Source of the DNA: Phil1 sp040767925
GTDB taxonomy: Bacteria; Bacillota; Clostridia; Christensenellales; CAG-138
Reading direction: 5' to 3'
Assembly: GCA_040767925.1 (NCBI GenBank)
Contig: JAXGNN010000003.1
Location: forward strand, 62,001-126,000
DNA length: 64,000 bases
In this document: in pieces, positions 49,501 through 58,039 of the stretch
How the letters are laid out: every line of letters begins with the position of its first letter
Numbering within the stretch: the first letter of the stretch is position 1
The notes under the pieces: model-generated
What the model was told of the DNA's origin: nothing
Databases searched by the model: none
What the model saw: only the letters and a program-made list of their open reading frames with translations
Position numbers and translations under genes: made by a program

Positions 49501-51043
49501 ACTTCGCGAACTCGACCGCCCGCGTCTCCCGGATGACGTTGACCTTGATCTGGCCGGGATACTCCAGCTCGGACTCGATGCGCTTGACGATGTCGCGCGC
49601 CATGACGATGGTGTCCGCGTCGGTGACGCTCTCGGGCTTGACGATGATGCGCACCTCGCGCCCCGCCTGGATGGCGAAGGACTTGTCGACGCCCTCGAAG
49701 GAGTTGGCGATTTCCTCAAGCTTCTCGAGGCGCTTGATGTAGTTTTCAAGCGTCTCGCGGCGCGCGCCGGGGCGCGCTGCGGACACGGCGTCCGCCGCCT
49801 GCACGAGCACCGCCTCGATGCTGGTCGGCTCCACATCCCCGTGGTGCGCGAGGATGGCGTTGATGACGAGGTTGTTCTCGCGGTACTTCTTGGCGACGTC
49901 CGCGCCGATCTGCACGTGCGGGCCCTCGACCTCGTGGTCGATCGCCTTGCCGATGTCGTGCAGCAAGCCGGCGCGCTTGGCAAGCGCCACGTTCGCGCCG
50001 AGCTCCGCCGCCATCATGCCCGCGAGATGCGACACCTCGATGGAGTGCTTGAGCACGTTCTGCCCGTAGCTCGTGCGGTATTTGAGCCTGCCCAGGAGCT
50101 TCACAAGTTCGTGGTGCAGCCCGTGTATGCCGCATTCGAATATGGCCTGCTCGCCCGCCTCGCGGATCTGAACATCCACTTCCTTGCGGGCCTTCTCGAC
50201 CATTTCCTCGATGCGCGCGGGGTGGATGCGCCCGTCGAGTATGAGCTTTTCGAGCGCGATGCGCGCGACCTCGCGACGCACCGGATCGAAGCCGGAGAGG
50301 ATGACGGCCTCCGGCGTGTCGTCGATGATGAGATCGACGCCCGTCGCCGTTTCAAGCGTCCTGATGTTGCGGCCTTCGCGGCCGATGATGCGGCCCTTCA
50401 TCTCATCGTTGGGCAGCGGCACTACGGAAACCGTGGTCTCCGCGACATGGTCCGCGGCGCAGCGCTGGATGGCGAGCGCAACGATGTTGCGCGCGCGCTT
50501 GTCCGCTTCCTCTTTCGTTTTTGCCTCGATTTCGCGCAGCATGACCGCGGCCTCGTGCCGCGCGTCCCGCTCGACGTTCCCCAAGAGGATCTCCTTCGCC
50601 TCGTCCATAGACAAACCGGAGATCTTTTCCAACTCCTTGAGCTGCCGGTCGTGGAGTTCCTTGATTTCGGCCTCCATGTCGTCGACCTGCTTCTGCTTCC
50701 TGTTCAGGTTCTCCTCGCGCTGTTCGACGGCCTCGACCTTCTTGTCGAGCATCTCTTCCTTCTGCAGCAGCCTGCGTTCGGAGCGCTGTATCTCGTTTCG
50801 CCTTTCCTTGTTCTCGCGCTCGTTCTCGCTCTTGATCCGATAAGCTTCCTCTTTGGCCTCGAGGATCGTTTCCTTCTTGATTGTTTCGGCGCGCTTCTGC
50901 GCGCCCTCGATCATCTGCCTGACCGCTTCCTCCGCCTTGGCGACCTTCGCCTCCGCGATGTTCTTCCGATAAATATATCCGATGAATCCGCCCGCAGCTA
51001 GACAAACAACCCCGACGATAATGGGGATAATAACATCCAACAC
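49499..51043 (-). CDS. rny: Ribonuclease Y
   Basis: A 514-residue membrane-anchored endoribonuclease that starts mRNA decay. One N-terminal helix (residues 4-24) is followed by a long coiled coil (about 30-200), a KH domain (about 205-265, IIGREGRNIRTLE) and an HD domain with LLHDIGKAIDHEVEG (about 360). The start is GTG, with GGAGG 12 bases upstream, a long spacing. It lies downstream of recA, as in other Firmicutes. Confidence 0.97.
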   Translation of the reverse strand: MLDVIIPIIVGVVCLAAGGFIGYIYRKNIAEAKVAKAEEAVRQMIEGAQKRAETIKKETILEAKEEAYRIKSENERENKERRNEIQRSERRLLQKEEMLDKKVEAVEQREENLNRKQKQVDDMEAEIKELHDRQLKELEKISGLSMDEAKEILLGNVERDARHEAAVMLREIEAKTKEEADKRARNIVALAIQRCAADHVAETTVSVVPLPNDEMKGRIIGREGRNIRTLETATGVDLIIDDTPEAVILSGFDPVRREVARIALEKLILDGRIHPARIEEMVEKARKEVDVQIREAGEQAIFECGIHGLHHELVKLLGRLKYRTSYGQNVLKHSIEVSHLAGMMAAELGANVALAKRAGLLHDIGKAIDHEVEGPHVQIGADVAKKYRENNLVINAILAHHGDVEPTSIEAVLVQAADAVSAARPGARRETLENYIKRLEKLEEIANSFEGVDKSFAIQAGREVRIIVKPESVTDADTIVMARDIVKRIESELEYPGQIKVNVIRETRAVEFAK

Positions 51044-51192
51044 GAAAAACCAGCACCTCCAGATTTATATATAAAGGATACGAGTATGTTATGTACTCAG
51101 TATGCATGGACAAAATTCCATAAATCCATAAAAATCTATGAAAATACACACCGGCATATTTTTACTCTCAATAATTGTAGCGCGCTGAAAAA

Positions 51193-51227
51193 TAAAAGTC
51201 AAGGACGCGAACTTGTCCCTGACTTTT
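51193..51227 (-). terminator. Terminator of recA
   Basis: On the minus strand, AAAAGTCA-GGAC pairs with GTCC-TGACTTTT around nine bases, followed by ATTTTT. It lies 10 bases past the recA stop. Confidence 0.85.
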
Positions 51228-51236
51228 CAAATGCGC

Positions 51237-52265
51237 TTATTCGGCGCCCTTGCCGGCCCCGCCTTCATCCTCGCTGGGCGCCTTGATCATCGCCTCCCGC
51301 ACCTTGTGCTCGATTTCCGCGCACAGCTCGACGTTGTCCTTGAGGAAGAGGCGCGCGTTGTCCCTGCCCTGGGCCATGCGCATATCCCCGTAATAGTACC
51401 ACGCGCCGGATTTGACGATGATCTTGTTCGTCACGGCCATGTCGAGCACGGAACTTTCGCGCGAGATGCCCTCGCCGTAGATCATGTCGCACTCCGCGAC
51501 CTTGAAGGGCGGCGCGACCTTGTTTTTGACGACCTTGATGCGCGTCCTGTTGCCCACGATGTCGTTGCCGTTCTTGATCGAGTCGATGCGCCTCACGTCG
51601 AGCCGGATCGACGCGTAATACTTGAGCGCCTTGCCGCCCGGCGTCGTCTCGGGATTGCCGAACATCACGCCGACCTTCTCGCGCAACTGGTTGATGAAGA
51701 CGACGATCGTGTTGGATTTTGAAATGACGCCCGCGAGCTTTCTCAGCGCCTGGGACATCAGCCGCGCCTGAAGGCCGACGTGCGAATCGCCCATGTCGCC
51801 CTCGATTTCGGCCTTGGGCACGAGGGCCGCAACCGAGTCGATGACGACCACGTCTATGGCGCTGCTGCGCACGAGCGCCTCGCAGATCTGCAGCGCTTCC
51901 TCGCCGGTGTCCGGCTGCGAAACGTAAAGGTTCTGCACGTCCACCCCGAGGTTGCCCGCATAGGTGGGGTCGAGCGCGTGCTCCGCGTCGATGAACGCCG
52001 CGGCGCCGCCGAGCTTTTGCGCCTCCGCGATCATATGGAGCGCGAGCGTGGTTTTGCCGGAGGCTTCCGGCCCGTATATCTCGACGATCCTGCCGCGCGG
52101 CACGCCGCCGACGCCGAGGGCGATATCCAATTCAAGGCATCCGGACGGTATGGTTGAAACGGTGATTTTCCCCGTCGCGTCCCCAAGCTTCATCACCGCG
52201 CCCTTGCCGAACTGCTTTTCGATCTGGCTCAGCGCCATCTCGAGCGCTTTTTCCTTCTCCATCAT
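51237..52265 (-). CDS. recA: Recombinase RecA
   Basis: A 342-residue recombinase that also activates LexA self-cleavage. The Walker A is GPEASGKTT (about 66-74), with FIDAEHALDPTYA (about 92), VVVIDSVAALVPK (about 140) and the L2 loop FGNPETTPGGKALKYYAS (about 200). The C-terminus is acidic, as usual. A LexA box overlaps its promoter. Confidence 0.98.
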   Translation of the reverse strand: MMEKEKALEMALSQIEKQFGKGAVMKLGDATGKITVSTIPSGCLELDIALGVGGVPRGRIVEIYGPEASGKTTLALHMIAEAQKLGGAAAFIDAEHALDPTYAGNLGVDVQNLYVSQPDTGEEALQICEALVRSSAIDVVVIDSVAALVPKAEIEGDMGDSHVGLQARLMSQALRKLAGVISKSNTIVVFINQLREKVGVMFGNPETTPGGKALKYYASIRLDVRRIDSIKNGNDIVGNRTRIKVVKNKVAPPFKVAECDMIYGEGISRESSVLDMAVTNKIIVKSGAWYYYGDMRMAQGRDNARLFLKDNVELCAEIEHKVREAMIKAPSEDEGGAGKGAE

Positions 52266-52298
52266 AACGTGCTGCCCATCCCTTCATTCAATGAGAAA

Positions 52299-52314
52299 AG
52301 TATAACATATGTTC
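52299..52314 (-). promoter_or_regulatory. LexA box overlapping the recA -10
   Basis: On the minus strand, GAAC-ATAT-GTTA (52314-52303), 11 of 12 bases of the GAACATATGTTC box, directly joined to TATACT (52304-52299). LexA bound here would block recA transcription. Confidence 0.85.
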
Positions 52315-52326
52315 TCTTTTTTGACA

Positions 52327-53550
52327 TTAAAAACTTCTTCTGAGCATGTCCAGCGTATGGAGGCAGGAAAGACCGCGTATCCTCTCCCGGTCGCCCGCGA
52401 GGCGCAACTCGCGCATCTGCGTTCCCTCCCCCGTCGAGAGCGCGATGTACACGAGCCCTACGGGCTTCTCCCGCGTGCCCCCTCCGGGGCCCGCGACGCC
52501 CGTCACCGCGAGGCCGATGTCCGCGCCGGAACTCACCCGGATGCCGACGGCCATCTCGAGCGCAACTTGCGCGCTGACCGCGCCGTACCGCTCGAGCGTC
52601 TGCCGGGATACGCCCAGCCGTTTGACCTTCGCCTGGTTCGAATAGGTCACGCAGCCCTCGAGAAAATACCGTGAGCTGCCCGGCACGGAAACGAGCTTCG
52701 CGGCGAGCATGCCGCCCGTGCAGCTTTCGGCGACGGCGAGCGTCTTTTTATTTTTCTCAAGAAGCTCGGCGCAGACTTCGTGCAACTCCTTGCCCTCGTC
52801 GGAATAGACGACTTCCCCCAGGCGTTCGCGTATCTTCCCGATCATGGGGGCGACGAGCTCCTCCCCTTCCGTTTCATCCTTGCAGCGCGCCGTCACGCGC
52901 AGCTTCACCTCGCCCGCGAGCGCATAGGGCGCCACCGTGGGGTTTTCGCCGTCCATCAGGTCGCGCATCTCATGCTCCACGCTCGATTCGCCCTTGCCGA
53001 ATATCCGGACCATCCGGGAATACAGCCGCGCGCCGCTTCGCCTTTCAAGGTAGGGCATGACGGCCGCGTCGAACATGGGCTCCATCTCGTGCGGCGGCCC
53101 GGGCAGGAGGATCGCGGCCTTGCCCGCCTCCTCGAGGATGCAGCCAGGCGCGGTGCCGTTCGGGTTGGGCAGTATGGCGGAGCCTTCGGGGAACATCGCC
53201 TGCTTGACGTTGTTGGGCGTCATCTCCCTGCCCATGCGCGCAAAGCGCGCCTTGATATAGTCGAGCGAATCCCGGTCCAACACGAGCTCTTTATGAAACG
53301 CGGCCGAGACGGTTTCCTTCGTGAGGTCGTCGCACGTGGGACCCAGGCCGCCCGTGAGGATCACGGTGTCCGCCCGCTCCAGCGCGCGGCAGACCGCTTC
53401 CTCGAGCCTTTCGGCGTTGTCGCCGACGGTCGTTTGGATATAGCAGTTCACGCCGAGGTCGGCGAGCTTCTGTGAAATATACTGCGCATTCGTGTTGAGG
53501 ATGTTTCCCAAAAGCAACTCGGTACCCACCGAGATCAGTTCACAATTCAT
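52327..53550 (-). CDS. cinA: CinA family protein
   Basis: A 407-residue protein. The N-terminal molybdopterin-binding-like domain (1-170) has ELISVGTELLLGNILNTNAQY and TGGLGPTCDDLT. The C-terminal domain (about 250-405) is the nicotinamide mononucleotide deamidase, with VAESCTGGMLAAKL and VTGVAGPGGGTREKPVGLVY. The ATG overlaps the pgsA stop (ATGA). It precedes recA, as in Bacillus. Confidence 0.95.
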   Translation of the reverse strand: MNCELISVGTELLLGNILNTNAQYISQKLADLGVNCYIQTTVGDNAERLEEAVCRALERADTVILTGGLGPTCDDLTKETVSAAFHKELVLDRDSLDYIKARFARMGREMTPNNVKQAMFPEGSAILPNPNGTAPGCILEEAGKAAILLPGPPHEMEPMFDAAVMPYLERRSGARLYSRMVRIFGKGESSVEHEMRDLMDGENPTVAPYALAGEVKLRVTARCKDETEGEELVAPMIGKIRERLGEVVYSDEGKELHEVCAELLEKNKKTLAVAESCTGGMLAAKLVSVPGSSRYFLEGCVTYSNQAKVKRLGVSRQTLERYGAVSAQVALEMAVGIRVSSGADIGLAVTGVAGPGGGTREKPVGLVYIALSTGEGTQMRELRLAGDRERIRGLSCLHTLDMLRRSF

Positions 53551-54104
53551 AAATCCGACGGTTTCTCCTTCAAAGCCTTCATGTTTTTGACGATGTAATC
53601 GGCGCAGGACCACACGGCAAGCGCGACCGAAGCCCAGATGACGATCTGGTCGAGCGGGATGTTCCAGCGGCGGAAAATCGGGTTGCCGAGCAGCATCATC
53701 GTGATGCCGATGCACTGCATGAGCGTTTTGAGTTTGCCGATGGAGCCCGCGGCGATGACGATATTTTTGCCGGCGGAAATCTGGCGGAAGGCGCTGATGA
53801 TGAACTCGCGCGCGATGGTGATGAGCGTCGCGATCGGCGAGAGCATGCCGATCCCCGTGAGCATGATCATCGCGGCGCCGGAGAGGATCTTGTCCGCCAT
53901 GGGGTCCATGAGCTTGCCGAAATCCGTCACGAGGTTGCGTTTTCGCGCGATCCGCCCGTCGAGTATGTCGGTAACATAGGCGACGACGAACACCGCGGCC
54001 GCGATATAGAGCCTGCCCTCAAACGGCAGATAGAAGCACGCCACGAATACGGGGGTCAGTATCATCCTCAATATCGTCAGCTTGTTCGGCGTGTTCAGAT
54101 TCAT
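53547..54104 (-). CDS. pgsA: CDP-diacylglycerol-glycerol-3-phosphate 3-phosphatidyltransferase
   Basis: A 185-residue membrane enzyme making phosphatidylglycerol phosphate. The CDP-alcohol motif DG-x2-AR...G-x3-D-x3-D is seen in DILDGRIARKRNLVTDFGKL followed by MDPMADK. Several membrane helices follow. The ATG at 54104 overlaps the rimO stop (ATGA) and has GGGAG 7 bases upstream, so an ATG two codons earlier is less likely. Confidence 0.95.
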   Translation of the reverse strand: MNLNTPNKLTILRMILTPVFVACFYLPFEGRLYIAAAVFVVAYVTDILDGRIARKRNLVTDFGKLMDPMADKILSGAAMIMLTGIGMLSPIATLITIAREFIISAFRQISAGKNIVIAAGSIGKLKTLMQCIGITMMLLGNPIFRRWNIPLDQIVIWASVALAVWSCADYIVKNMKALKEKPSDL

Positions 54105-55396
54105 AGGCATACTCCCTTCAGATCGTAAGCGCCGGCGTCGACGATCCGCACGCGGATGAAATCGCCCGGCTTCACGCCGCGCGGCGTCCCCGAGACGGCG
54201 ATTTTCCCGTCCACCTCGGGCGCCTCGGCATAGCTGCGGCAGAGCGCGATGTTCCCGTCCAGCCGCTCGACGAGCGCCTCGTATTCCCTTCCCACGCGCC
54301 TTTGGTTCAGCGCGCGGGAGGTTTTGCGCTGATTCCTCATCAATAGCTCGAGGCGGCGCTTCGCGATCGCCTCGTCGACCGGATTTTCATATTCAGCAGC
54401 CGGCGTGCCGTCCTCCGGCGAGAACGCGAACGCGCCGACCCGGTCGAACGGGTGCTCCTGCAAGAATTCAGCCAGAAGGCTGAATTGTTCCTCCGTCTCG
54501 CCGGGAAAGCCCGTCATCACGGTCGTGCGCAGGATGAAATCGGGCGACGCGCCGCGGATATACGCCGTGATGCGGCGGATGTGCTCCGCCGTGCCGTGGC
54601 GGTTCATGCGCCGCAGCATCTCGGGATCGATGTGTTGTATGGGCATATCAATATATTTAATGATATTGTCGTATTTCAGCATCGTATCGATGAGTTTCTC
54701 GTCGATGGTGTTCGGATAGGCGTACAGCACGCGGATCCACCGAAGCCCGTCGATTTCCGCCGCCCGCTCAAGCAGCCGCGCGAGCGCGGGCTTGCCGTAA
54801 AGGTCCGCTCCATAGGCGGAAGTGTCCTGCGCGATGAGAGTCAACTCCCTGACGCCCCCTTTCGCGAGGGCGCGCGCCTCACGAAGCAGCTCCTCCATGG
54901 GCACGCTGCGCCTTCCGCCGCGGATCAAAGGGATCGCGCAGTACGCGCAGCGGTTGTCGCACCCGTCGGCGATGCGAAGATAGGCGCTGTAGGAAGGCGT
55001 GGTCAATACCCTGCCGCCGCAGTAGGAGATCTTTTCCTCTTCGCCGAACGCCGCGCGAATCTTTTCCACAAGGCCCTCGCAATCGCCCACGCCGTGGAAG
55101 ATATCCACCTCCGGCAGCTCCGCCTTGAGCTCCTCCGGATACCGCTGCGAAAGGCAGCCCGCGACGGCCAAAAGGCAATCTTTCTTTTTCCTCCCGGCCG
55201 CCTCGAGTATGGCGTTGATGGATTCCTGTTTGGCGGGCGCGATGAAGCCGCAGGTGTTGACGATGACGACGTCCGCTTCGGTTTCGTCGTTGGTGATTTC
55301 AAACCCCGCGTCCCGGAGGCAGGAAAGGATCCTTTCGGAATCCACGCGGTTTTTCGAGCAGCCCAGCGCGATCACGCCGGCGCGCTTAGTCCTCAT
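54101..55396 (-). CDS. rimO: Ribosomal protein S12 methylthiotransferase RimO
   Basis: A 431-residue radical SAM methylthiotransferase acting on S12 Asp88. It has an N-terminal UPF0004 domain (GCSKNRVDSERIL, NTCGFIAPAKQESI, AGCLSQRYPEEL), a radical SAM Cys motif (DGCDNRCAYCAIPLIRG) and a C-terminal TRAM domain. It overlaps the end of ftsK by 11 bases. Confidence 0.96.
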   Translation of the reverse strand: MRTKRAGVIALGCSKNRVDSERILSCLRDAGFEITNDETEADVVIVNTCGFIAPAKQESINAILEAAGRKKKDCLLAVAGCLSQRYPEELKAELPEVDIFHGVGDCEGLVEKIRAAFGEEEKISYCGGRVLTTPSYSAYLRIADGCDNRCAYCAIPLIRGGRRSVPMEELLREARALAKGGVRELTLIAQDTSAYGADLYGKPALARLLERAAEIDGLRWIRVLYAYPNTIDEKLIDTMLKYDNIIKYIDMPIQHIDPEMLRRMNRHGTAEHIRRITAYIRGASPDFILRTTVMTGFPGETEEQFSLLAEFLQEHPFDRVGAFAFSPEDGTPAAEYENPVDEAIAKRRLELLMRNQRKTSRALNQRRVGREYEALVERLDGNIALCRSYAEAPEVDGKIAVSGTPRGVKPGDFIRVRIVDAGAYDLKGVCL

Positions 55397-57878
55397 ACTT
55401 CGCTTCCCCTATGCCCGCGGAAGCGCCGAACATGCGCTCGTACTCCCCGCGGCTGATGAGCACGCGCCTCGGCTTGCTGCCCTCGGACGCGCTGACGATT
55501 TTCAAATTCTCCATGATGTCGATGAGCCGCGCTGCGCGCGCGTAGCCCACGCGCAGCTTGCGCTGGATCATGGAAATGGAGGCCTGGCCGTCGTTGAGAA
55601 CGATCTTCACGGCCTCGGGCAAAAGGTCGTCCTCCTGTTTGCCGTTGCCCTGCGCCGCGCCGGAACTCGCGGACGCGGCGAGCTTTTCAAAATCCTCCTC
55701 GCGCATCGGCTGCGGCTCGACATGCTCGCCGAAGAACTCCATCACGCGCTCGACCTCCTCGTCCGTGACGAGCGCCGCCTGTGCGCGGATGGGCTTGTTC
55801 GCGCCGTTCGCGTGGAAGAGCATGTCGCCCTTGCCGAGGAGTTTCTCCGCGCCGCCCTCGTCGAGTATGACGCGCGAATCCACGGCGGAGGAAACGGCAA
55901 ACGCGATGCGGGAAGGGATGTTCGCCTTGATGAGCCCCGTGATGACGTCCGTGGACGGCCTTTGCGTCGCGACGATCATGTGGATGCCCGCCGCGCGCCC
56001 GAGCTGCGCGATGCGGCAGATGGAATCCTCCACCTCCTTGGCTGCGACCATCATGAGGTCCGCGAGCTCGTCTATGACGACGACGAGCTTGGGCAGCTTT
56101 TCCTCGGGGTCGGTCACAAGCTGGTTGAAACGCGTCAGATCGCGCGCGTTGAGCTCCGCGATGCGCTTATAGCGCCTCTCCATCTCCATGACGGTCCACC
56201 GAAGCGCGCCCGCAGCCTTCTTCGCGTCCGTCACGACGGGCAGCATCAGGTGCGGCAGCGCCGCGTACATGCGCATCTCGACGACCTTGGGGTCTATGAG
56301 CACCAGGCGCAGTTCGTCCGGCGCGGACTTATAGGCCATGCTGATGATGATGTCGTTGATGCACACGCTCTTGCCCGAACCCGTGGAGCCGGCGATGAGC
56401 ATATGGGGCATGCGGTCGAGGTCGGCCGTGATGATCTTGCCCGCGATATCCTTGCCAAGCGCGAACGCAATGGAGGATTTTTCATTTTGGAATTCGCGCG
56501 ACTCGACCACTTCGCGCAGGAGCACCTTGGCGGTGTTTTTATTGGGGATTTCAATGCCGATCGCCTGCTTGCCGGGGATGGGCGCCTCGATGCGCACCCG
56601 CTGCGCGGCGAGCGCGAGGGCGAGATCCTGCGAGAGCGCGGTGATCCTGTTCACGCGCACGCCCTTGGCGGGCTGCAGCTCGAAGCGCGTGATGACGGGG
56701 CCGACGCTGTAATTGATGACCCGCGCGCTGATGTTGAAGGTCGCGAGCGTCTCCTCGAGCAGCTTCGCCTTTTCGAACGGGGATTCGGACGGGCCGAACG
56801 CCAGATCCGGCGGATTGAGCAAGTCGTATGGGGGCCGCTGGTACTCGACGCGCGGGGGCTCCGGCTTCTCCGGCGGAGGCGCGGTCTTCTGCGCGGCCGC
56901 CTTCGCGCCGCCCGCCTGCGGGCGAGAGGGCGCGTTGCGTGAAATGCGGCTCGCGGACGGCTCGTCCAACTCGTCCGTCACGAAGTATTCGCCCTGCGGC
57001 CCCGGCTCGGGCTCCAACCGGTCGAAATCCCGCCCGAGCTTCTCCTCGCGCACGCTCCTGCGCTCGAGCGCGCCGGACGCGGGCATGTATTCCAACAAAT
57101 CGGGCGCGTTTTTCACCTTCGTGTACCCGCCCGAGAAATCCTCCGCGACGGGCTGCAGCTTATAAGGGTCCTGCGCCTTTGAAGGCTTTTTTGCGCGCCC
57201 CTTACCCTTTGCCGGGGCGACGGCCGGCCTTGTCGGTTCCGGCTCGTAGAGGTCCTCCGTGTAGAGCGACTTTCGCCTCTCGCTCATCCGCTCGCTGACC
57301 GCGCCGACCCCCTGCAGGATACCGTTGCCGAGCTTCTCGCCCGCCTGCTTGATGGAAAGCCTCGTCGTCATCAGAAACGCGATGAGCATCGCCGCGACGA
57401 GCACGATGTACGAGCCGATTTTTCCCAACAAAAGCAGCGACGGATACGCGAGCAGCGCGCCGAGCGCGCCTCCGCCCGCGCGGTAGGCCTGTCCAAAGGT
57501 ATAGGCGTCCTTATAATAATCAAACGCCTTGACGGCTTCGATGGAATCCCTTATGCCGATGTGTACGGCGCTCAAAAGGCAGATGAAGAACAGCGCGACG
57601 AGAAATGCCGTGAGAGGGCGCACGGGCTTCTCCGAGAAGATGATGACGAGCACGCCCCACGCGAGCGTCGTGACGGGCACCGCGTAGCCTATAGCGCCGG
57701 ACATGCCGAAGATGAAGCCGCCGACCGCCCTGCCCACGAGGCCCACCGCGTCCGAATAGAGGCTCGCGCCGAGGAACAGGCCCAGCGCCACAAGGCACAC
57801 GCCCAGCGCCTCGCGCTTGGTCTGCTCCGGCGTGCGGTCGTCCGCGCCGTTCGCTTTTCTTTTTTTAGATTTCTTCAT
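55386..57878 (-). CDS. ftsK: DNA translocase FtsK/SpoIIIE
   Basis: An 830-residue DNA pump. Four or five N-terminal membrane helices cover about 25-175, then a low-complexity linker to about 360, then the alpha-beta motor with Walker A AGSTGSGKSVC (about 490) and Walker B LVVVIDELADLMM. The C-terminal gamma winged helix (about 755-820) contains DGQASISMIQRKLRVGYARAARL and reads the orienting DNA repeats. In a spore former it also moves the chromosome into the forespore. A TATAAT at 57913-57908 is a probable -10. Confidence 0.96.
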   Translation of the reverse strand: MKKSKKRKANGADDRTPEQTKREALGVCLVALGLFLGASLYSDAVGLVGRAVGGFIFGMSGAIGYAVPVTTLAWGVLVIIFSEKPVRPLTAFLVALFFICLLSAVHIGIRDSIEAVKAFDYYKDAYTFGQAYRAGGGALGALLAYPSLLLLGKIGSYIVLVAAMLIAFLMTTRLSIKQAGEKLGNGILQGVGAVSERMSERRKSLYTEDLYEPEPTRPAVAPAKGKGRAKKPSKAQDPYKLQPVAEDFSGGYTKVKNAPDLLEYMPASGALERRSVREEKLGRDFDRLEPEPGPQGEYFVTDELDEPSASRISRNAPSRPQAGGAKAAAQKTAPPPEKPEPPRVEYQRPPYDLLNPPDLAFGPSESPFEKAKLLEETLATFNISARVINYSVGPVITRFELQPAKGVRVNRITALSQDLALALAAQRVRIEAPIPGKQAIGIEIPNKNTAKVLLREVVESREFQNEKSSIAFALGKDIAGKIITADLDRMPHMLIAGSTGSGKSVCINDIIISMAYKSAPDELRLVLIDPKVVEMRMYAALPHLMLPVVTDAKKAAGALRWTVMEMERRYKRIAELNARDLTRFNQLVTDPEEKLPKLVVVIDELADLMMVAAKEVEDSICRIAQLGRAAGIHMIVATQRPSTDVITGLIKANIPSRIAFAVSSAVDSRVILDEGGAEKLLGKGDMLFHANGANKPIRAQAALVTDEEVERVMEFFGEHVEPQPMREEDFEKLAASASSGAAQGNGKQEDDLLPEAVKIVLNDGQASISMIQRKLRVGYARAARLIDIMENLKIVSASEGSKPRRVLISRGEYERMFGASAGIGEAKYED

Positions 57879-57991
57879 GCGGCTCCCCTCTGCGCATTTT
57901 CACGGCTATTATACTATATCCTGTGTTTGAAGGAAAGCGTTAATCATAGCAGCCCGCGGCATCGTCCGCTGAGCCGCTTCGGATACAGCAA

Positions 57992-58017
57992 CAGAGCGAA
58001 CCTTCCGGTCCGCTCTG
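57992..58017 (-). terminator. Possible terminator after ispH-rpsA
   Basis: CAGAGCG pairs with CGCTCTG around 12 bases. The T tract on the minus strand is weak (GTTGCTG). Confidence 0.4.
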
Positions 58018-58039
58018 CAAAGTATTCGCTTTTCCGGGC